Notes under the pieces: generated by a model | Database searches by the model: none | Told to the model about the DNA's origin: nothing | Seen by the model: only the letters and a program-made list of their open reading frames with translations | In this document: one piece after another, positions 1-11,545 of the stretch | Layout of the letters: each line of letters begins with the position of its first letter | Position numbering within the stretch: the stretch's first letter is position 1 | Translations under genes and position numbers: made by a program | Assembly (NCBI GenBank): GCA_025765615.1 | Contig: JAIVFJ010000005.1 | Coordinates: 1-64,000, forward strand | DNA length: 64,000 nt | Reading direction: 5' to 3' | Origin: Zopfochytrium polystomum | Taxonomy: Eukaryota; Chytridiomycota; Chytridiomycetes; Chytridiales; Chytridiaceae

Positions 1-1637
1 AGAGAAAAAGGTGAAGGACACAAACAGCCCTCCCTGAAATTTTATTTTTTGCCAGACGGCGATGGCGATACGAGTTGATCCCTTGCAGGCTCAGACTGTT
101 CAGCTGTGTCACCTTGCTGATCAGTTTCCGAGCTTAAGCTTGAGCACCACACTGAACAACCATTGATCACATAAGCATTGCTGAGGATCTGATCAATTGG
201 TTCTCTATGACACAATAGGCCTAGATCAGATTGGATGCTGTGGTGAGGGAGAGCTCTGGTGGACTTGACGGCTGGGGGTGTAATGGATGGGCGGGAATGC
301 AGTGTCGACATGGAAAACCCAAATTGAACGAGATCTCAATTGCAAAATAATCGCATAGCATCGAGGATCAGTTCAATTGGGATGCGCCGGCGCCAGCATA
401 TCCCACTGCAGTGGCTGCAGCCTGAGCTGCCCCAGCACGAGCAGCGATCTTGGCGACAGCGAGAATGCTGCATCAGGGGAAAACTTTACAACCCTTTCAC
501 TGAACACCGCGCAGTGAGCGGTTTCTGCGGTAAATTGGCTGGTTATTGTTTTCTGCAATTTTATCAGATGGCCAAATACACTCTGGCCAATGGAAGTGGC
601 GCTAAACCGTTTTGGTTAACTTTCCAGATAAGGAACATTCTCCTGAACTAAAAGAAACTGATACTACTTAGTCTTGAGGTAACGTGATTTGGGATAACTG
701 ATTTTCATCCACTTTAAAACGTCTTGGTTTGCAGTCCCTTTGAACACAGCAGATCGCTCAGAAAAATTTTCCTGCGAAATTGATAGTGCTAAATTTATTA
801 TTTCACCAACTCTTTACAACTAAAAGCTATTGCAGCACCCTTGCGGTGTTTGGTTGCTACAGATAACAGTATTGTAATTATTTCTTTAGATTTGTACAGT
901 TCTGTATAAGAACCAGAAAATTTAAGTGACCCAGACGTCGAATGACAACCAGCTTATTGCTCTACTTATAAGCAACATGTGTACAAAACTTCATCCCATT
1001 CTGTTGAGAATTGTCAGACTTGGATCACCTTGGCAATCACATGTGGTGCTGGGGGGAGTTGATGCTTTTCGTGTGGTTTGGCTGACAAGCCAAGCTTCTG
1101 GAAGCTTGTTCTTTTCTGTTTGTATGTGGCAAACAAACTTAATCATTGGGAAATCGTCAGCAACTCAGTCCATTATCACCACCCTGGGCGCGGCAGGTGG
1201 ACGTTGTGGAGGGTAAAGGGACTAATTGTCCCCAAACGGGCCAGATTGATATGTCTAATCCTCGCACATTTATAGCTTGGGACTTAGAACGCTGTGCTGC
1301 AGAGCCTTTGCGCCAGTGGGAGATGACGACCCCAATATTCACGCAAGGTTGATCTGCGGAAGTTACGAATACATGTGGAGACAAATCCGCGACCGCTGAA
1401 GGCCGCAGGCCGTGTTCTGTCAATTGTGTACGATTGAGTGTTCCACTGTCACGTTCGCCCCGCTGGTGTTTCCTCGCTCCCCCTTTTTTTTTTTTTGACA
1501 AACACTTCGGCGCAACCCACCACCACCCTGCTCTTATCCGGCTTCCAGAATTGAAGTCGAAAGTTTTTTTCGGCTGTCCGCCGGCGAATTGGCCGCGTGT
1601 TTATCGCGTCACTTTCGCCATTGGGGAACTGTCAAGA

Positions 1638-1720
<83 letters not shown>

Positions 1721-1815
1721 GATCCAAAAGAATATGTCAACTTTTTTTCAACATTTTTTTTCCTGAGCCCTACCGTCGCGTACATTTTGCCCTTAGCGCT
1801 CGCGCCCCGACCACC
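1..1815. other. Intergenic, no supported gene
   Basis: The first 1.8 kb is AT-rich and every open frame in it is short, lacks a family motif and shows no splice-consistent continuation. The only distinct structure is the GA microsatellite just upstream of the first gene. The stretch from about 1770 to 1815 may hold that gene's 5' untranslated region. Confidence 0.6.
1635..1719. repeat. (GA)n microsatellite
   Basis: An almost pure GA dinucleotide run lies about 100 bases upstream of the ATG of the Cache-type receptor gene. It could act as a promoter GAGA tract, but nothing here proves that. Confidence 0.95.
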
Positions 1816-2568
1816 ATGGTTCTCACCCAAAGCAACAGCTCTGGCAATTCCGGTCTCGCCATCTCCGCGAAGAGCGATGCCGATAGGGAAGGTGGCGTTG
1901 GCGGCGGCGGCGGCGGCGGTGGACTCGTCGAATCGAAACAGTCGTGGCTTCGACTGCCACTGTTCGTGGTGATCGCCGCCGCGATCTTTGGCGCAACGGC
2001 CACCGTGAGTGCGAAATTGAGGCGTTGTGAGCGCGTCACGATGTTCCCGACCCACTGAACGATATAACATCGCCTTGCCTGAATCGGAAAACCCCCTTTA
2101 GGTTGGCGGAGTCGTGGGGTATATGACCATTTCGCAAGCGAAATCAACGGCTCTTACAATCGCAGACCAGATTCAGATGGTGAGTCGCGTGGAGCACGAA
2201 CACAAATGCCAAAGGTGACTTATCATATTTTTCTTCTGGCGAACCGGCGGTTTCCCCTTGGTAATGCTGTCAGTCATTTATGGAGTCTGCAAACGCTACC
2301 GTGCGGAGCATGTTGCAATCGACAGTTCAATTGACCGTTCTTCAAGCTTCCGACATCGACACGATTTTGTGAGTTGGTGTTGCAACGTTACAACATAAAA
2401 AATGGCCGTCACCACGTGGCGCGTGTTGTCTAACTCTCTGCTCGGCAGGTTTGTACAGAAAGGACCCCCTTATAGCTGGCGAAGTGAAGAGACACTGTCA
2501 GTAGGCCATAATCGAATCATTCAATGATGAAGGGGGGTTTGTTTATAATCGTGCTCCACCTCCTTCCG

Positions 2569-2601
<33 letters not shown>

Positions 2602-3882
2602 CGTTTCGCGGCTTTATCAGCGTAGTGCAGAGTTCCCGTTCGTCGCCACCTCAGGGATGTATTTCCGTCCAAGGGCCAACGGTTCTCAAGCCTTTCTGGG
2701 TCTCGGATCGTCCCCAGGGGAAATAGACTGGCAAGACGATTCAGTGAACAACAGCCTATGGGTAAGGTCGCTCTGCAACATACTTTTTTCATTGCCGAGG
2801 CTCGTCTGGTCCTCATTATGCGCAACCCCGCCCGTCGCTCCTAATTCGCATTTTCCGAGCAGCTCAGTCCCATAGCGGGCGTTTCGGACAACGGCAAGAT
2901 CCAATACGCACCAGTCAACATCCCCGTCCTTCCGCACCTCTCCCTCGCGCCGCCTTCCTCGCCCCGGGGCGGCTGGGCGCCGGGGATGGCGAACGGGCCG
3001 CAGACGTTCATCCTCGCGTTTGATCTGCCGGTGTGGGCGGGGCTCGTTCCGTACAGGCAGCGAGCGGGGGAAGAGTACGCGGCGGCGTTCTACTCGCTGC
3101 TGTCGGTGCGGTCGCTGGACGAGTACCTGCAGGCGATCCCGATGACGCCGAACGGGGTGCTGGCGCTGGTGCACGCGGAGACGGGGCTGATGTACGGGTC
3201 GACGACGGCGAACATATCGGAATCGTGGCCGGTGCATTACACGGCGGTGGGCAACCCGAACGGGCTGGTTGGTGCGGCGGCGACCGAGGTTGCGCGGCGG
3301 TACGGCAAGGCGGCGGGCGGGGCGGTGAACGCGACGACGGCGTTTGCGGGGATCGCGGACCGCAGCGACAAGAGCTTTGAGTTTTCTTACGGAGGCGACA
3401 CGGTGTACTGCAGCACGGCGTGGATCGTCGACGAGCCGACGCAGCTGGCGCTGGTGCTGCTGCTGGCGATCCCGTCGAGCGACTTTTTGGGTCAGGTCAA
3501 TGTGACCATACGGAACGCGATCATATTTGTGGGCGTGTTTTGCGGAGCCGCCCTTATCCTTGGTGTGCTGCTTGCGTATGCGCTCGTGGGCCCGCTGAGG
3601 AGAGTCGTTGTCTCGATCGAAAAGGTGAGTCGCTCGTTCGGGTCGAGATCCACTGTAATTGTCAATTTCACCCTCTGACCCCGACAACCATTTGCACCCC
3701 TGAAGGCGACGAAATTCGACTTCAGCACGCTGCAGAGCGACCGCGCGGCAGGCCATTCGTGGATTGCCGAAATTGCGCAGCTCGAATTATCGTTCTTCAC
3801 CATGCTGAAAAAGTTTGCCGAGGCCGTCCGCAACAACAAGAGCCTTGTGGGAGGGTCCAGCGTAAAAGGGAGTAAAAAGTGA
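1816..3882 (+). CDS. Cache-type transmembrane receptor lacking an output domain
   Basis: Seven exons fit in phase: 1816-2004, 2102-2179, 2274-2368, 2449-2483, 2631-2761, 2863-3624, 3706-3882 (488 aa). The start has a good context (ACCACCATGG). A first membrane segment at about residues 46-72 is followed by a roughly 320-residue extracytoplasmic region typical of double-Cache sensors, a second membrane segment at about 394-418, and a HAMP-like linker (GPLRRVVVSIEK). A final exon contains the conserved EIAQLELSFFTMLKKFAEAV stretch seen after the membrane in chytrid nucleotide cyclases and histidine kinases. The frame then stops 20 residues after that motif, so no cyclase, kinase or other effector follows. 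Intron 4 is mostly a 30-base A run. The family assignment rests on architecture and the post-membrane motif. The ligand is unknown. Confidence 0.75.
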
Positions 3883-4051
3883 CATGAAACTTCGTACACA
3901 GCATAAATTCCATTGTACCCTTTAGATCGCTTTTTTTTTTTTTTTTTTTTTTTTTGGGTTGTTCTCCTGGCGCTACTTTCATCTTAATCGGGAAGAGAAA
4001 AAGAATAAGGCCGGCTCTCCCACTAAATCCCATCTTTTTTTGCACGACCGC

Positions 4052-4887
4052 CTAGTCCGCCCTCGCAAACACGAGGGAAGCGTTCGTGCCGCCAAAGCCA
4101 AAACTGTTTGTCAGCACGGCCCGCAGCGCACGCCCCTCGGCGCCCAAGTCGCGCGCGCGGAGCGGCACAAAGTCGATGGACCGCCCGTCGCCCGGGAAGA
4201 GCTCCAGCAGCCGCGGGTCGACGTTGTGAAGGTTCAGGGTCGGCGGCAGGATATTCTGCGGGTGGAGGAGGCGGTGCGATAAGGAGATCGAGAAGGAGCC
4301 ACGAGATGTGTGCGCATGTGAGGTTCGCAGAAGAGATGAGCGGGGGCGCTTACATGGTACAGCGCCAACACCGTGCAGATTGCCTCAACGGAGCCCGCTG
4401 CGCCTAGAAGGTGACCTATCGAGCTCTTGACTGACGAAACCGAAAGATTGTACGCGTCATCGCCGAACACGCTCAGGATCGCCTTTGTCTCCGCAATGTC
4501 GCCTGATGTGAAAAGCCAACGGCAATCAGAAAACAAGAAATTAGCGAAATGTAAAAAACTGGCTGACCTGAACGCACAGCCTACACCAAAACGAAGAAGA
4601 GTAGGGATGGCAACACTCACCAAGCCCCGTGCTTGTCGCGTGCGCGTTCACGTAACCGATATCGGAAGGTAGCATCCCCGCAGTCTCCAGCGCGCGCGTC
4701 ATCGCGCGGGCCGCGCCGTTGCCGTCTTCCGGCGGCGACGTAATGTGGTGGCCGTCTCCAGTCAGTCCGTACCCACGGATCTCGGCGTAGATCTTGGCGC
4801 CCCGCGCTTTTGCATGTTCGTAGTCCTGGCCCAAAAAAAGGAAAAAGGGAGGCGGGTAGGAGTTTTTTTTTTTTTGTTGTTATTGTT

Positions 4888-4918
<31 letters not shown>

Positions 4919-6186
4919 GGGGCGGGTTAAGTCATTTCGAAACAGCGAGAAAAGGGAGCGCGGTCGTGAAAACCAACCTCCAGAATCATTATGCCCGCGC
5001 CCTCGCCCATCACAAAGCCGTCCCGGTCTCGATCGAACGGCCGCGACGCTTCCTCGGGGCGGTCGTTGAACGCAGTCGAGAGCGATTTGGCCCTTTTTTT
5101 CGAAAGAATCGCACAACCCTGTTGGTGAATGTTCCCACCGATGCGGTTCCTAGAGCTTACCTGCAGAATCCCGCGATGCCAGCGGGACATATGCTGGCCT
5201 CGGTGCCGCCGGCGACAACGACGTCGGCGTCACCGTACTGGATGAAGCGCATGGCGTCGCCGATGGCGTGCGCGCCGGTGGCGCACGCGGTCGACACCGC
5301 GTGGTTCGGCCCGCGGAGGCCGTAGCGGATGCTGATGTTGCCGGCCGCCATGTTGCAGAGCATCCGCGGGATGGTGAACGGTCCTACTTTTTTGTAGCCC
5401 TGTATTTTTTTTTTTTTCGGATTTGTTCCGGAACAGTGAGGACCGTGCGTGCTGGGGTAACCCTGAGGTGGAAGGTGGGGGGCGAGAGCTGCGATTACCT
5501 TTGAGTACAGCCGGAACGACATGTCGGCAACCTCTTCGATGGAGCCAATGCCTGAGCCGACGCAGACGCCCTGTTATTATATTCCTTCTTAAAATCGAGC
5601 GGGTAAAAGAAGGCAACGCGAAAAATCCGGTCACGAACCGTCCGGGAGCGGCTCCTTTCGTCCTTTGGGAACCAGTCTGCGTCCTCGAGGGCCTGCTGCG
5701 CCGCGGCGTACGCAAAGTGCATGAACTCGGACGTCTTGGACATGTCCTGCCAACAAAAGTGTGTTGGGAGACTGTTAGCGGCTGGCCAACGATCATGCCC
5801 GCGCGCGCGACGCGCGACGGGCGCAAACTCACGGCCTTCGGCACCCAGGCCTCGACGTCGAAGTCTGCGTTGGCGGCGTTCTTGCCGCGGCGCACGCGGC
5901 CGGCGATCTGCGACGGCAGGAGGGCGTACTCGGCGCGCTCGTCGTCGTTCTGCGGCGGCGTCGCGGAGGTGGTGGTCGCGGTCGCGGTCGCGGTCGCGGC
6001 GGTCGGACCGTCGGCGGCGGCGGCGGACCCAGCGAGCAGCGAGACGACGCCGCTGCGGCCGGCGATCAAGCGCGACCAGGTGGCGGCGACGCCCGTTGCG
6101 AGCGGAGTGACGAGGCCCAGGCCCGTGACGACGACTCGCCGGCGGGTGGCGGTGGCGGCAGCAACGGCAGCGGCGGTGGCGACCAT
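4052..6186 (-). CDS. CEM1: 3-oxoacyl-[acyl-carrier-protein] synthase (KAS II/mitochondrial CEM1 type)
   Basis: Eight exons in consistent phase, in transcript order: 6186-5833, 5746-5639, 5570-5499, 5399-5161, 5092-4978, 4825-4621, 4502-4354, 4255-4052 (481 aa). This condensing enzyme elongates acyl-ACP with malonyl-ACP; in fungi the single-domain form serves mitochondrial type II fatty acid synthesis, which feeds lipoate production. The thiolase-fold signatures are present: the nucleophile in [14 protein letters not shown] (Cys217), His358 in NAHATST and His395 in [12 protein letters not shown], plus the C-terminal [11 protein letters not shown]. The start chosen is the first true ATG before [12 protein letters not shown]. 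The Ala/Thr/Arg-rich leader is compatible with a mitochondrial presequence. An Ala/Thr low-complexity insert near residues 55-80 is not part of the family core. Intron 2 has a weak GTTCGT donor. The gene converges on the receptor gene, with about 170 bases between the stops. Confidence 0.95.
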
Positions 6187-6612
6187 GTCAGCGGCGGTGC
6201 TTCTTTCACTTCCCCCTGCGTTTCCCCCAAACAGCACACGATATTTGCCGACTCCCTCGCGCCGTTGGAAGCATATGCAGCGTTAACGAACACCGTCGAC
6301 AACAACAGATGAGGCTCGTATCTTTCGAATTTTGGCGCCATACTTGAAAGGAAACCGAAGAAGAGGAATATAAAAAGACAGGCATAGCAATGTGTGAGAG
6401 GGCGCAAGGCAACGCAGTTGCGTCGTCGGCCGCCAGCGGAATGGTGCCCGGAAAATACTACGCCGGCAAAGGAGCAAACACTCCAAACGGATTGGGAGAA
6501 ATAGGAAAAAATAAAAAATAAAAAAAATAAGAAGTTGACTGTGTAATCGTGTGTGCGGCAAGTCTCGCCTGGGAAAATCCCTCCCTTTCTTTCAACCTCC
6601 CAACCTCCCCCT
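6187..6612. other. Spacer between two minus-strand genes
   Basis: About 425 bases between the stop of the membrane-protein gene and the start of the synthase gene, presumably holding the synthase promoter. I see A/T homopolymers and no coding signal. Confidence 0.5.
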
Positions 6613-8052
6613 TCAAGCCTCCATGACGGTTGATGCGGCTCCCCCGTGGAGCGCGGTGCCTGCCCGCAGGCTACGCAGCTGGCCGGCAATGCGATATATG
6701 AAGAAGCCGAAGATGGGGAACGAAAAGAACGGCGGCGAGCTACCGTATGTAGATTGTGTTATTTTTTTGTTTTTGTTTTTTTTTTTTTTCGTCATTAGGA
6801 AATTCGATAGCATCTTGACGGCAAAAAGCAGGGGTTTCCTATGTTACCAAAAGTTCACAAAGACGGTGAGGAACCAGGTCACTGGCGGGGTGCCGACAAA
6901 GAACGACACGATGAGGGTGTACAGGGCGGTGTAACCCACAAACACGCCAATGGCGACGGCGATCCAGTCGAGCGCGGACACGGCGGTGCGCACGGCGGCC
7001 ACGACGGCCAGCGCCGCGCGGTCGTCTGCGCCGCCGCCGCCGACGCCGACGGCGGCGGTTGGCGAAAGCGGGCTGCTCGGCGGGGCCGCCGTGACTGCGG
7101 GCGCGACGGCGCCGATGGCAGCGGACGCGTGGTGCGGGGCGGGAGGGGCGGACGCCGCTGCAGCTGCTGCGGGTCCGCGGCCGACCCACCACATTTCGTA
7201 CTGTGCAGCGGCGGCGGCCCTCGCGGCGGCGTCTCTGGCCTCTGCGGCGAAGCCGGTGCGTGCGACGGCGACCATGACCAGCAGGGCGGCCCAGCAGGCG
7301 GCCCAGAGGGCCAGGCCGACGGTCGAGGTGGTGACGTAGCGCGCCTGGGCGGCGTCGGCGTCGGCCTGGGCTGCTTCGGCGTTCGCCGGGGTAGAGGAGG
7401 CGGTGGCGGCCGCGACCGCAGCCTCGGCGGCGTGGCGGACGTCGTCGGACTGGCGGGCTTGGTAAAAGGTGAAGGCGGTTGCGGCCGACACCGGGAGAAG
7501 CAGGGATGCAAGCCATATCAGGTGGAGGCGGCGTCGGCGGCGCCACGAGGCCGACGGCCCAGCGGCCGTGCGGGAGGCGGTTGGTGGGGTCGAGGAGCGG
7601 AGGACGATGCGGACAAAGTGGAGCGAGGCGGCGTAGACGAGGAAGCTGCGGATACCGATGAGGGACCTTTGGGGGGGAGGGATTGTTGGGAGTGTTTTGT
7701 TAAAATGTTGTGATTTGAAAGAATTCGAGGGAACGATCGACGAAACGTGTTCCTTCGAGACTCACAAAAACACGGTCGACGTTGTACCGACAAACGACGC
7801 CAGCGCGAGGGCGACCGCCGTGATAAAGTTTGACGCGACAAAGAGGATGACGAACCACTCAAACTGGCTGAACGATGCGACGGCGATGGCTGGCACGGAA
7901 ATGTACCCGGCATAGTACCGGGATCCGGAGGCGGCCCCTCCGTGGATAGCGGTGCCGTCGTTGTCCCGTCTTGCCTTGATGTCACGAAGGTACTTTGACA
8001 TTGAGAGGAGGATGATGCCGACAACGCCGGCGAGAAAGCAGAGTATGGACAT
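6613..8052 (-). CDS. Polytopic (6-7 TM) membrane protein, family unknown
   Basis: Three exons in phase: 8052-7766, 7666-6848, 6739-6613 (410 aa). Hydrophobic segments lie at the N-terminus (MSILCFLAGVVGIILL), QFEWFVILFVASNFITAVAL, SLIGIRSFLVYAASLHFV, LHLIWLASLLLPVSAA, TVGLALWAACWAALLVM, LDWIAVAIGVFVGYTALYTL and a last PFFSFPIFGFFIY segment, giving six or seven passes. An Ala-rich loop of about 80 residues follows the fifth. The octapeptide-like motif GTA(I/L)HGGAAS occurs twice, after the first membrane segment and at the C-terminus. The start is uncertain: the same frame stays open to an upstream ATG at 8220, which would add a Pro/Ser-rich leader. No enzyme or transporter signature was recognised. 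A second polytopic protein gene lies 2 kb further along on the same strand. Confidence 0.65.
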
Positions 8053-8513
8053 GATTTGGCCTTTTTTTAAACAGTGGGCGGGAGGAGGGGTGGTTGGTGG
8101 GGGGGAAGTATTTGTGAAAAAAAGGTGAGCCAAGGTGGCCCAGCAGAACCGGAGAAAGCCAGACTGGGATGGACTTGCCGACCGTAGATGTCCAGCCCTG
8201 GGACAAAGTTTGCCGCGCATGCCCGCAACTGCGAATAATAGCAGTCTTTTTATTGTTTTATTTTTTTTTCAATGGAAGGAAGAGAGTCATCAGCATCGTC
8301 AACAAGACGGCGCGAGAGAGAGAGCAGCAGCGGAGAGAGCCATTGATTGCCGCGGAGGTGACGACCGCGACCATGTATGACTGACTGCTTGGAGTGTGAC
8401 TTGCAGCGCGGACTCTCCCTGCGTGCGCGCGCGCGTGTGCGTTTTGCTCCTCGCCCTCGGTAGTGATCGCTCCCCTCCCGCCGCAGCCAGATCGCTCACA
8501 CAAACACACACGT

Positions 8514-8514
8514 C

Positions 8515-8584
<70 letters not shown>

Positions 8585-8660
8585 GCTCTCTGTCTGTCGG
8601 TCTGTCTCTCTGTCTCTGTCCCATTCTCTCTCACACGCTCTCTCCCCCTCTCCGTCCGAA
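8514..8660. repeat. (CT)n / TCTG imperfect microsatellite
   Basis: Interrupted CT/CTGT repeats over about 150 bases. Confidence 0.9.
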
Positions 8661-8836
8661 CCTTTGAACTCGACCATTCTGTCCGTGCCTCGCCCGCCCC
8701 GAACCCCCGGACAATGAAATGTAATAGTCTTGTTTTTTCCTTCTTTCATTTTGCGGGGCTTTCTTCTCTATTTATGCTTGATGCCAGAGGGGCCTAAGAG
8801 AGAAGAGGGTTTGTCCCCTGTGGCCTTCCACAGCCT

Positions 8837-8913
<77 letters not shown>

Positions 8914-8914
8914 C
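8837..8914. repeat. (CT)n microsatellite
   Basis: Nearly pure CT run with one CTGT interruption. Confidence 0.95.
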
Positions 8915-9405
8915 TCTCTCTTGCAATCCTCGATCGGGAAAGAAAATTGAAAATTTTTGTCTTCGCTTCTTCACGCGCGGCGCGTGTTGCTCGCGCGCAC
9001 GCGCCGCCCAGCCAGCCAAATATTAGATTCGCACGCACGCACCACGCACCACTAACGCCCGCACCTACGCGCCCCACGCGCGCAGTATTTAAGTCGCGCG
9101 ACATCCGCATACGCGCGCTTCCCCCGCCTCCTTTCGAAAAGCACCTCGCCCGCCTTCCCTCGAGGCTGCGCGTTCGTCATTCAGGTGGGTGTTCTTTGGA
9201 ATGTTTGCAGACAAAATTTTGGTGGACAGAATTTTGGGCTGTGTGGCACTTTCGCTTTCCAATTTTGGGAAGTGGCCCCAGATTATATTGGAACCTCATT
9301 GAATAAATACCGCTCCACTCAAATCTTCTCCTATCCTTCATATTCCTTGTACGCGGTCACCCTGCTACACTGTTAGTGGGCTTGAATTCCCATTAGGTGT
9401 GCTAT

Positions 9406-9444
<39 letters not shown>

Positions 9445-10059
9445 CGTTTGCCTCGCGTCCCTTCCAGCACGTCGATCTGCTTTTTGCAAGACGTGCAGAC
9501 AACAATTTTCTTTTCTTCTTCCTCATTTTATTAATTCTATGGCGATGGGATGGCAACCTCGGGAGATGCTGCGACTGAATACTTTGACTGAGGTGCTCGA
9601 AAGCCCCGGCTTGAACTTCAACCGCAGTTGTAAATAAATAAACAAATTCACCGTAACAGCAACTGAAATGGAGAGAATCGTATCGCAATTCCTATTGATT
9701 TCCTTCCTCTCTCCTCTCTCTCTCCGTCTCTCCCTGTCTCTCTCCTTTTTTTTTATGTCCTCTTCATTGCAAAAGTTTGTCGTAGCAAAGACGTAATGTA
9801 TTACAACATTTCATAGTATTTGGCCAAATATCCTCCCTTCAAACAAAAAAAAAAAAAAATTTAAAAAAATCATTAGGCGAACAACCAATGGCTCAGCTAC
9901 AAGAATATATGACAAAAACGCAAAGAAACGGGAACAAGGTGGGGCCACACTCAAGAACGATCAACGCGCGGATCTTAAGCTTGGTTTTTGTTGTTTCTTT
10001 TTTCCCCCACTCAAAAGTGACAGCTGCGCAGAACCAATTTTTTTTTCTTTGCGCGTGCC

Positions 10060-11082
10060 CTACACCGCGTCCACAGGTTTACGCGACGCGACGCTCGACA
10101 CGGCGCTGTTCGGCGCCGACGCGATCCTCTCTGCGATGGACATTGGCGCAAACAGGTTCACTGCCATCAAGCCGACCTTGACCATGTCAATGAGGTGCTG
10201 GAAGCCGGTGTTCCCAGCGGGCAGGTTGCCCAAGACGGCGGCGGGGTCGGACGCGTTGGCGAGCTTGTAGGCCTCGACGGCGGCGACGGCGGCGAACTTG
10301 ACGCAGTCGGAGCCCAAGATCAGCTGGTACAGCGGGGTCGCGTTTGCGGCGCCGAGGCTGCGGCGCTGGGAGCGGACGAGGCCGACGAGGGCGTGGAAGG
10401 TGCCGCCGAGGATGGTGACGCCGATGGCCAGGTCGGTGGCGTACAGGATGACTTTGACGTACCAGCCGGGCGGCGGCTGCGACGAGTAGCCGCCGACGGC
10501 GGTGTTGCGGGCCCACGCGCCAAAGTAGGCGGTGACGGTGACGACGGCGGCGACGTAGCCGACCATCATGAGGCGCAGGGTCCAGGAGTAGGCGGCGCGG
10601 ACGGCGGCCGGGGAGAGGGCGAAGAGGGCGGAGAGGCGGCGTTCGTAGAGGAAGAAGAGGAGGACGATGGCGCCGTGGCCGAAGCCGTAGACGGCGACGT
10701 AGCGGAAGGGGGCGTTGAGCCACAGCTGCAGGGTGTAGACGAGGGCGACGACGGCTTTGGTGAGTTGCAACAGGCTCGAGAGGAAGGCAAGGGAGGCGAA
10801 GCCGAGGCCGCCGCCGCTGAAGGTCAGCAGGCTCGGGACCAGAGGGGCGGACCCGGCGGCGAGGTGGCCCGCGAGGTTACGGACGAGCCTGCGGGTGGTG
10901 AAGAGCAGCAGGAGCGCGGAGAGCCCGACCGTCAGCGATATCAGCGCGATATCGATCGGCGCGGCACCTGCGACGTACCCCGCCGCGTAAGGAGTGGTCG
11001 AGTTCGCGGGCGGGAGGGAGGACGCCGTGTTTGTGGTGGACGCGTTCGCGGCCGAGAATGGCATCGCGGCTGTCAAACTCAT
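10060..11082 (-). CDS. Seven-transmembrane-like protein, intronless, family unknown
   Basis: A single 340-codon frame from ATG 11082 to TAG. The first 40 residues are Ala/Thr/Asn-rich with several N-glycosylation sequons (NAS, NST) and no cleavable signal, as in an extracellular N-terminus. Seven hydrophobic stretches follow: PIDIALISLTVGLSALLLLF, FASLAFLSSLLQLTKAVVAL, YVAVYGFGHGAIVLLFFL, LRLMMVGYVAAVVTVTAYF, VILYATDLAIGVTILGGTF, YQLILGSDCVKFAAVAAV and HLIDMVKVGLMAVNLFAP. Loops are short and Arg-rich on alternating sides. This is compatible with an orphan GPCR-like receptor, but no DRY, NPxxY or rhodopsin lysine motif is visible, so receptor function is only a possibility. Confidence 0.7.
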   Translation of the reverse strand: MSLTAAMPFSAANASTTNTASSLPPANSTTPYAAGYVAGAAPIDIALISLTVGLSALLLLFTTRRLVRNLAGHLAAGSAPLVPSLLTFSGGGLGFASLAFLSSLLQLTKAVVALVYTLQLWLNAPFRYVAVYGFGHGAIVLLFFLYERRLSALFALSPAAVRAAYSWTLRLMMVGYVAAVVTVTAYFGAWARNTAVGGYSSQPPPGWYVKVILYATDLAIGVTILGGTFHALVGLVRSQRRSLGAANATPLYQLILGSDCVKFAAVAAVEAYKLANASDPAAVLGNLPAGNTGFQHLIDMVKVGLMAVNLFAPMSIAERIASAPNSAVSSVASRKPVDAV

Positions 11083-11545
11083 ACGCCTCCTCTTTTTCCT
11101 TCCGTTCCTTTTTTTTTTTTATGGTTTTGGCCAGACAATCCGGCTGTCAAATCATCAGATGTTACCGGCAGTTAATGTCCCAAGGGATCGAGAGTTCGTT
11201 TCAAGACTCTCAAGAGGGAAAAAAAAACCAAAGCGTCGGCCAAAGCAAACTCTCTTTTATTTTTATTTTTTTTTTGTGTGTTTTTTTGCTGGCGCTGAAG
11301 CAGCAAGTACCCTGCGATTGATTTGATCGCGGATGGCGAGGGAGGAGTAAAGAGGATATTTGGCGCTGTACCGAGTGCTCGGGCGATTGATGTGATCGCA
11401 GGAGAAGCAGATTTGTGTGCACTGGAAGGAAGAGTGAAAAAGAAGTGGATATGGGGTAGTTCCAGACTATCGTTATGGGTAGAGCGATATTAGTAAAGGT
11501 GAAAGTAAAAAAAAAATTCTTTGGCGCGAGAGAACGCACTCAGCG
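11083..11545. other. Spacer between two minus-strand genes
   Basis: About 460 bases with T-rich tracts. No coding frame is supported. Confidence 0.5.

Larger units (their letters stand above)
8053..10059. other. Long intergenic region rich in CT microsatellites
   Basis: About 2 kb without a supported gene. It carries two CT microsatellite fields, a CG-rich segment with many GCGCGC steps (about 8975-9110) and a T34 run near 9411-9444. Open frames here are either simple-repeat translations or short. Confidence 0.6.

Noticed and set aside
1434..2070. Several frames of RERERE or SLSLSL text
   Set aside because: Translations of the GA microsatellite.
6186..6237. Longer start for the 3-oxoacyl-ACP synthase
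   Set aside because: The upstream in-frame codon at 6237 is GTG; ATG 6186 is the first true start with a fair context.
5423..7713. Long Arg-rich and Gly-rich plus-strand frames over the synthase and membrane-protein genes
   Set aside because: Antisense or out-of-frame shadows of GC-rich coding exons; the minus strand carries the family motifs.
8258..9026. Frames rich in Ser/Leu or Arg/Glu
   Set aside because: Translations of CT microsatellites on either strand.
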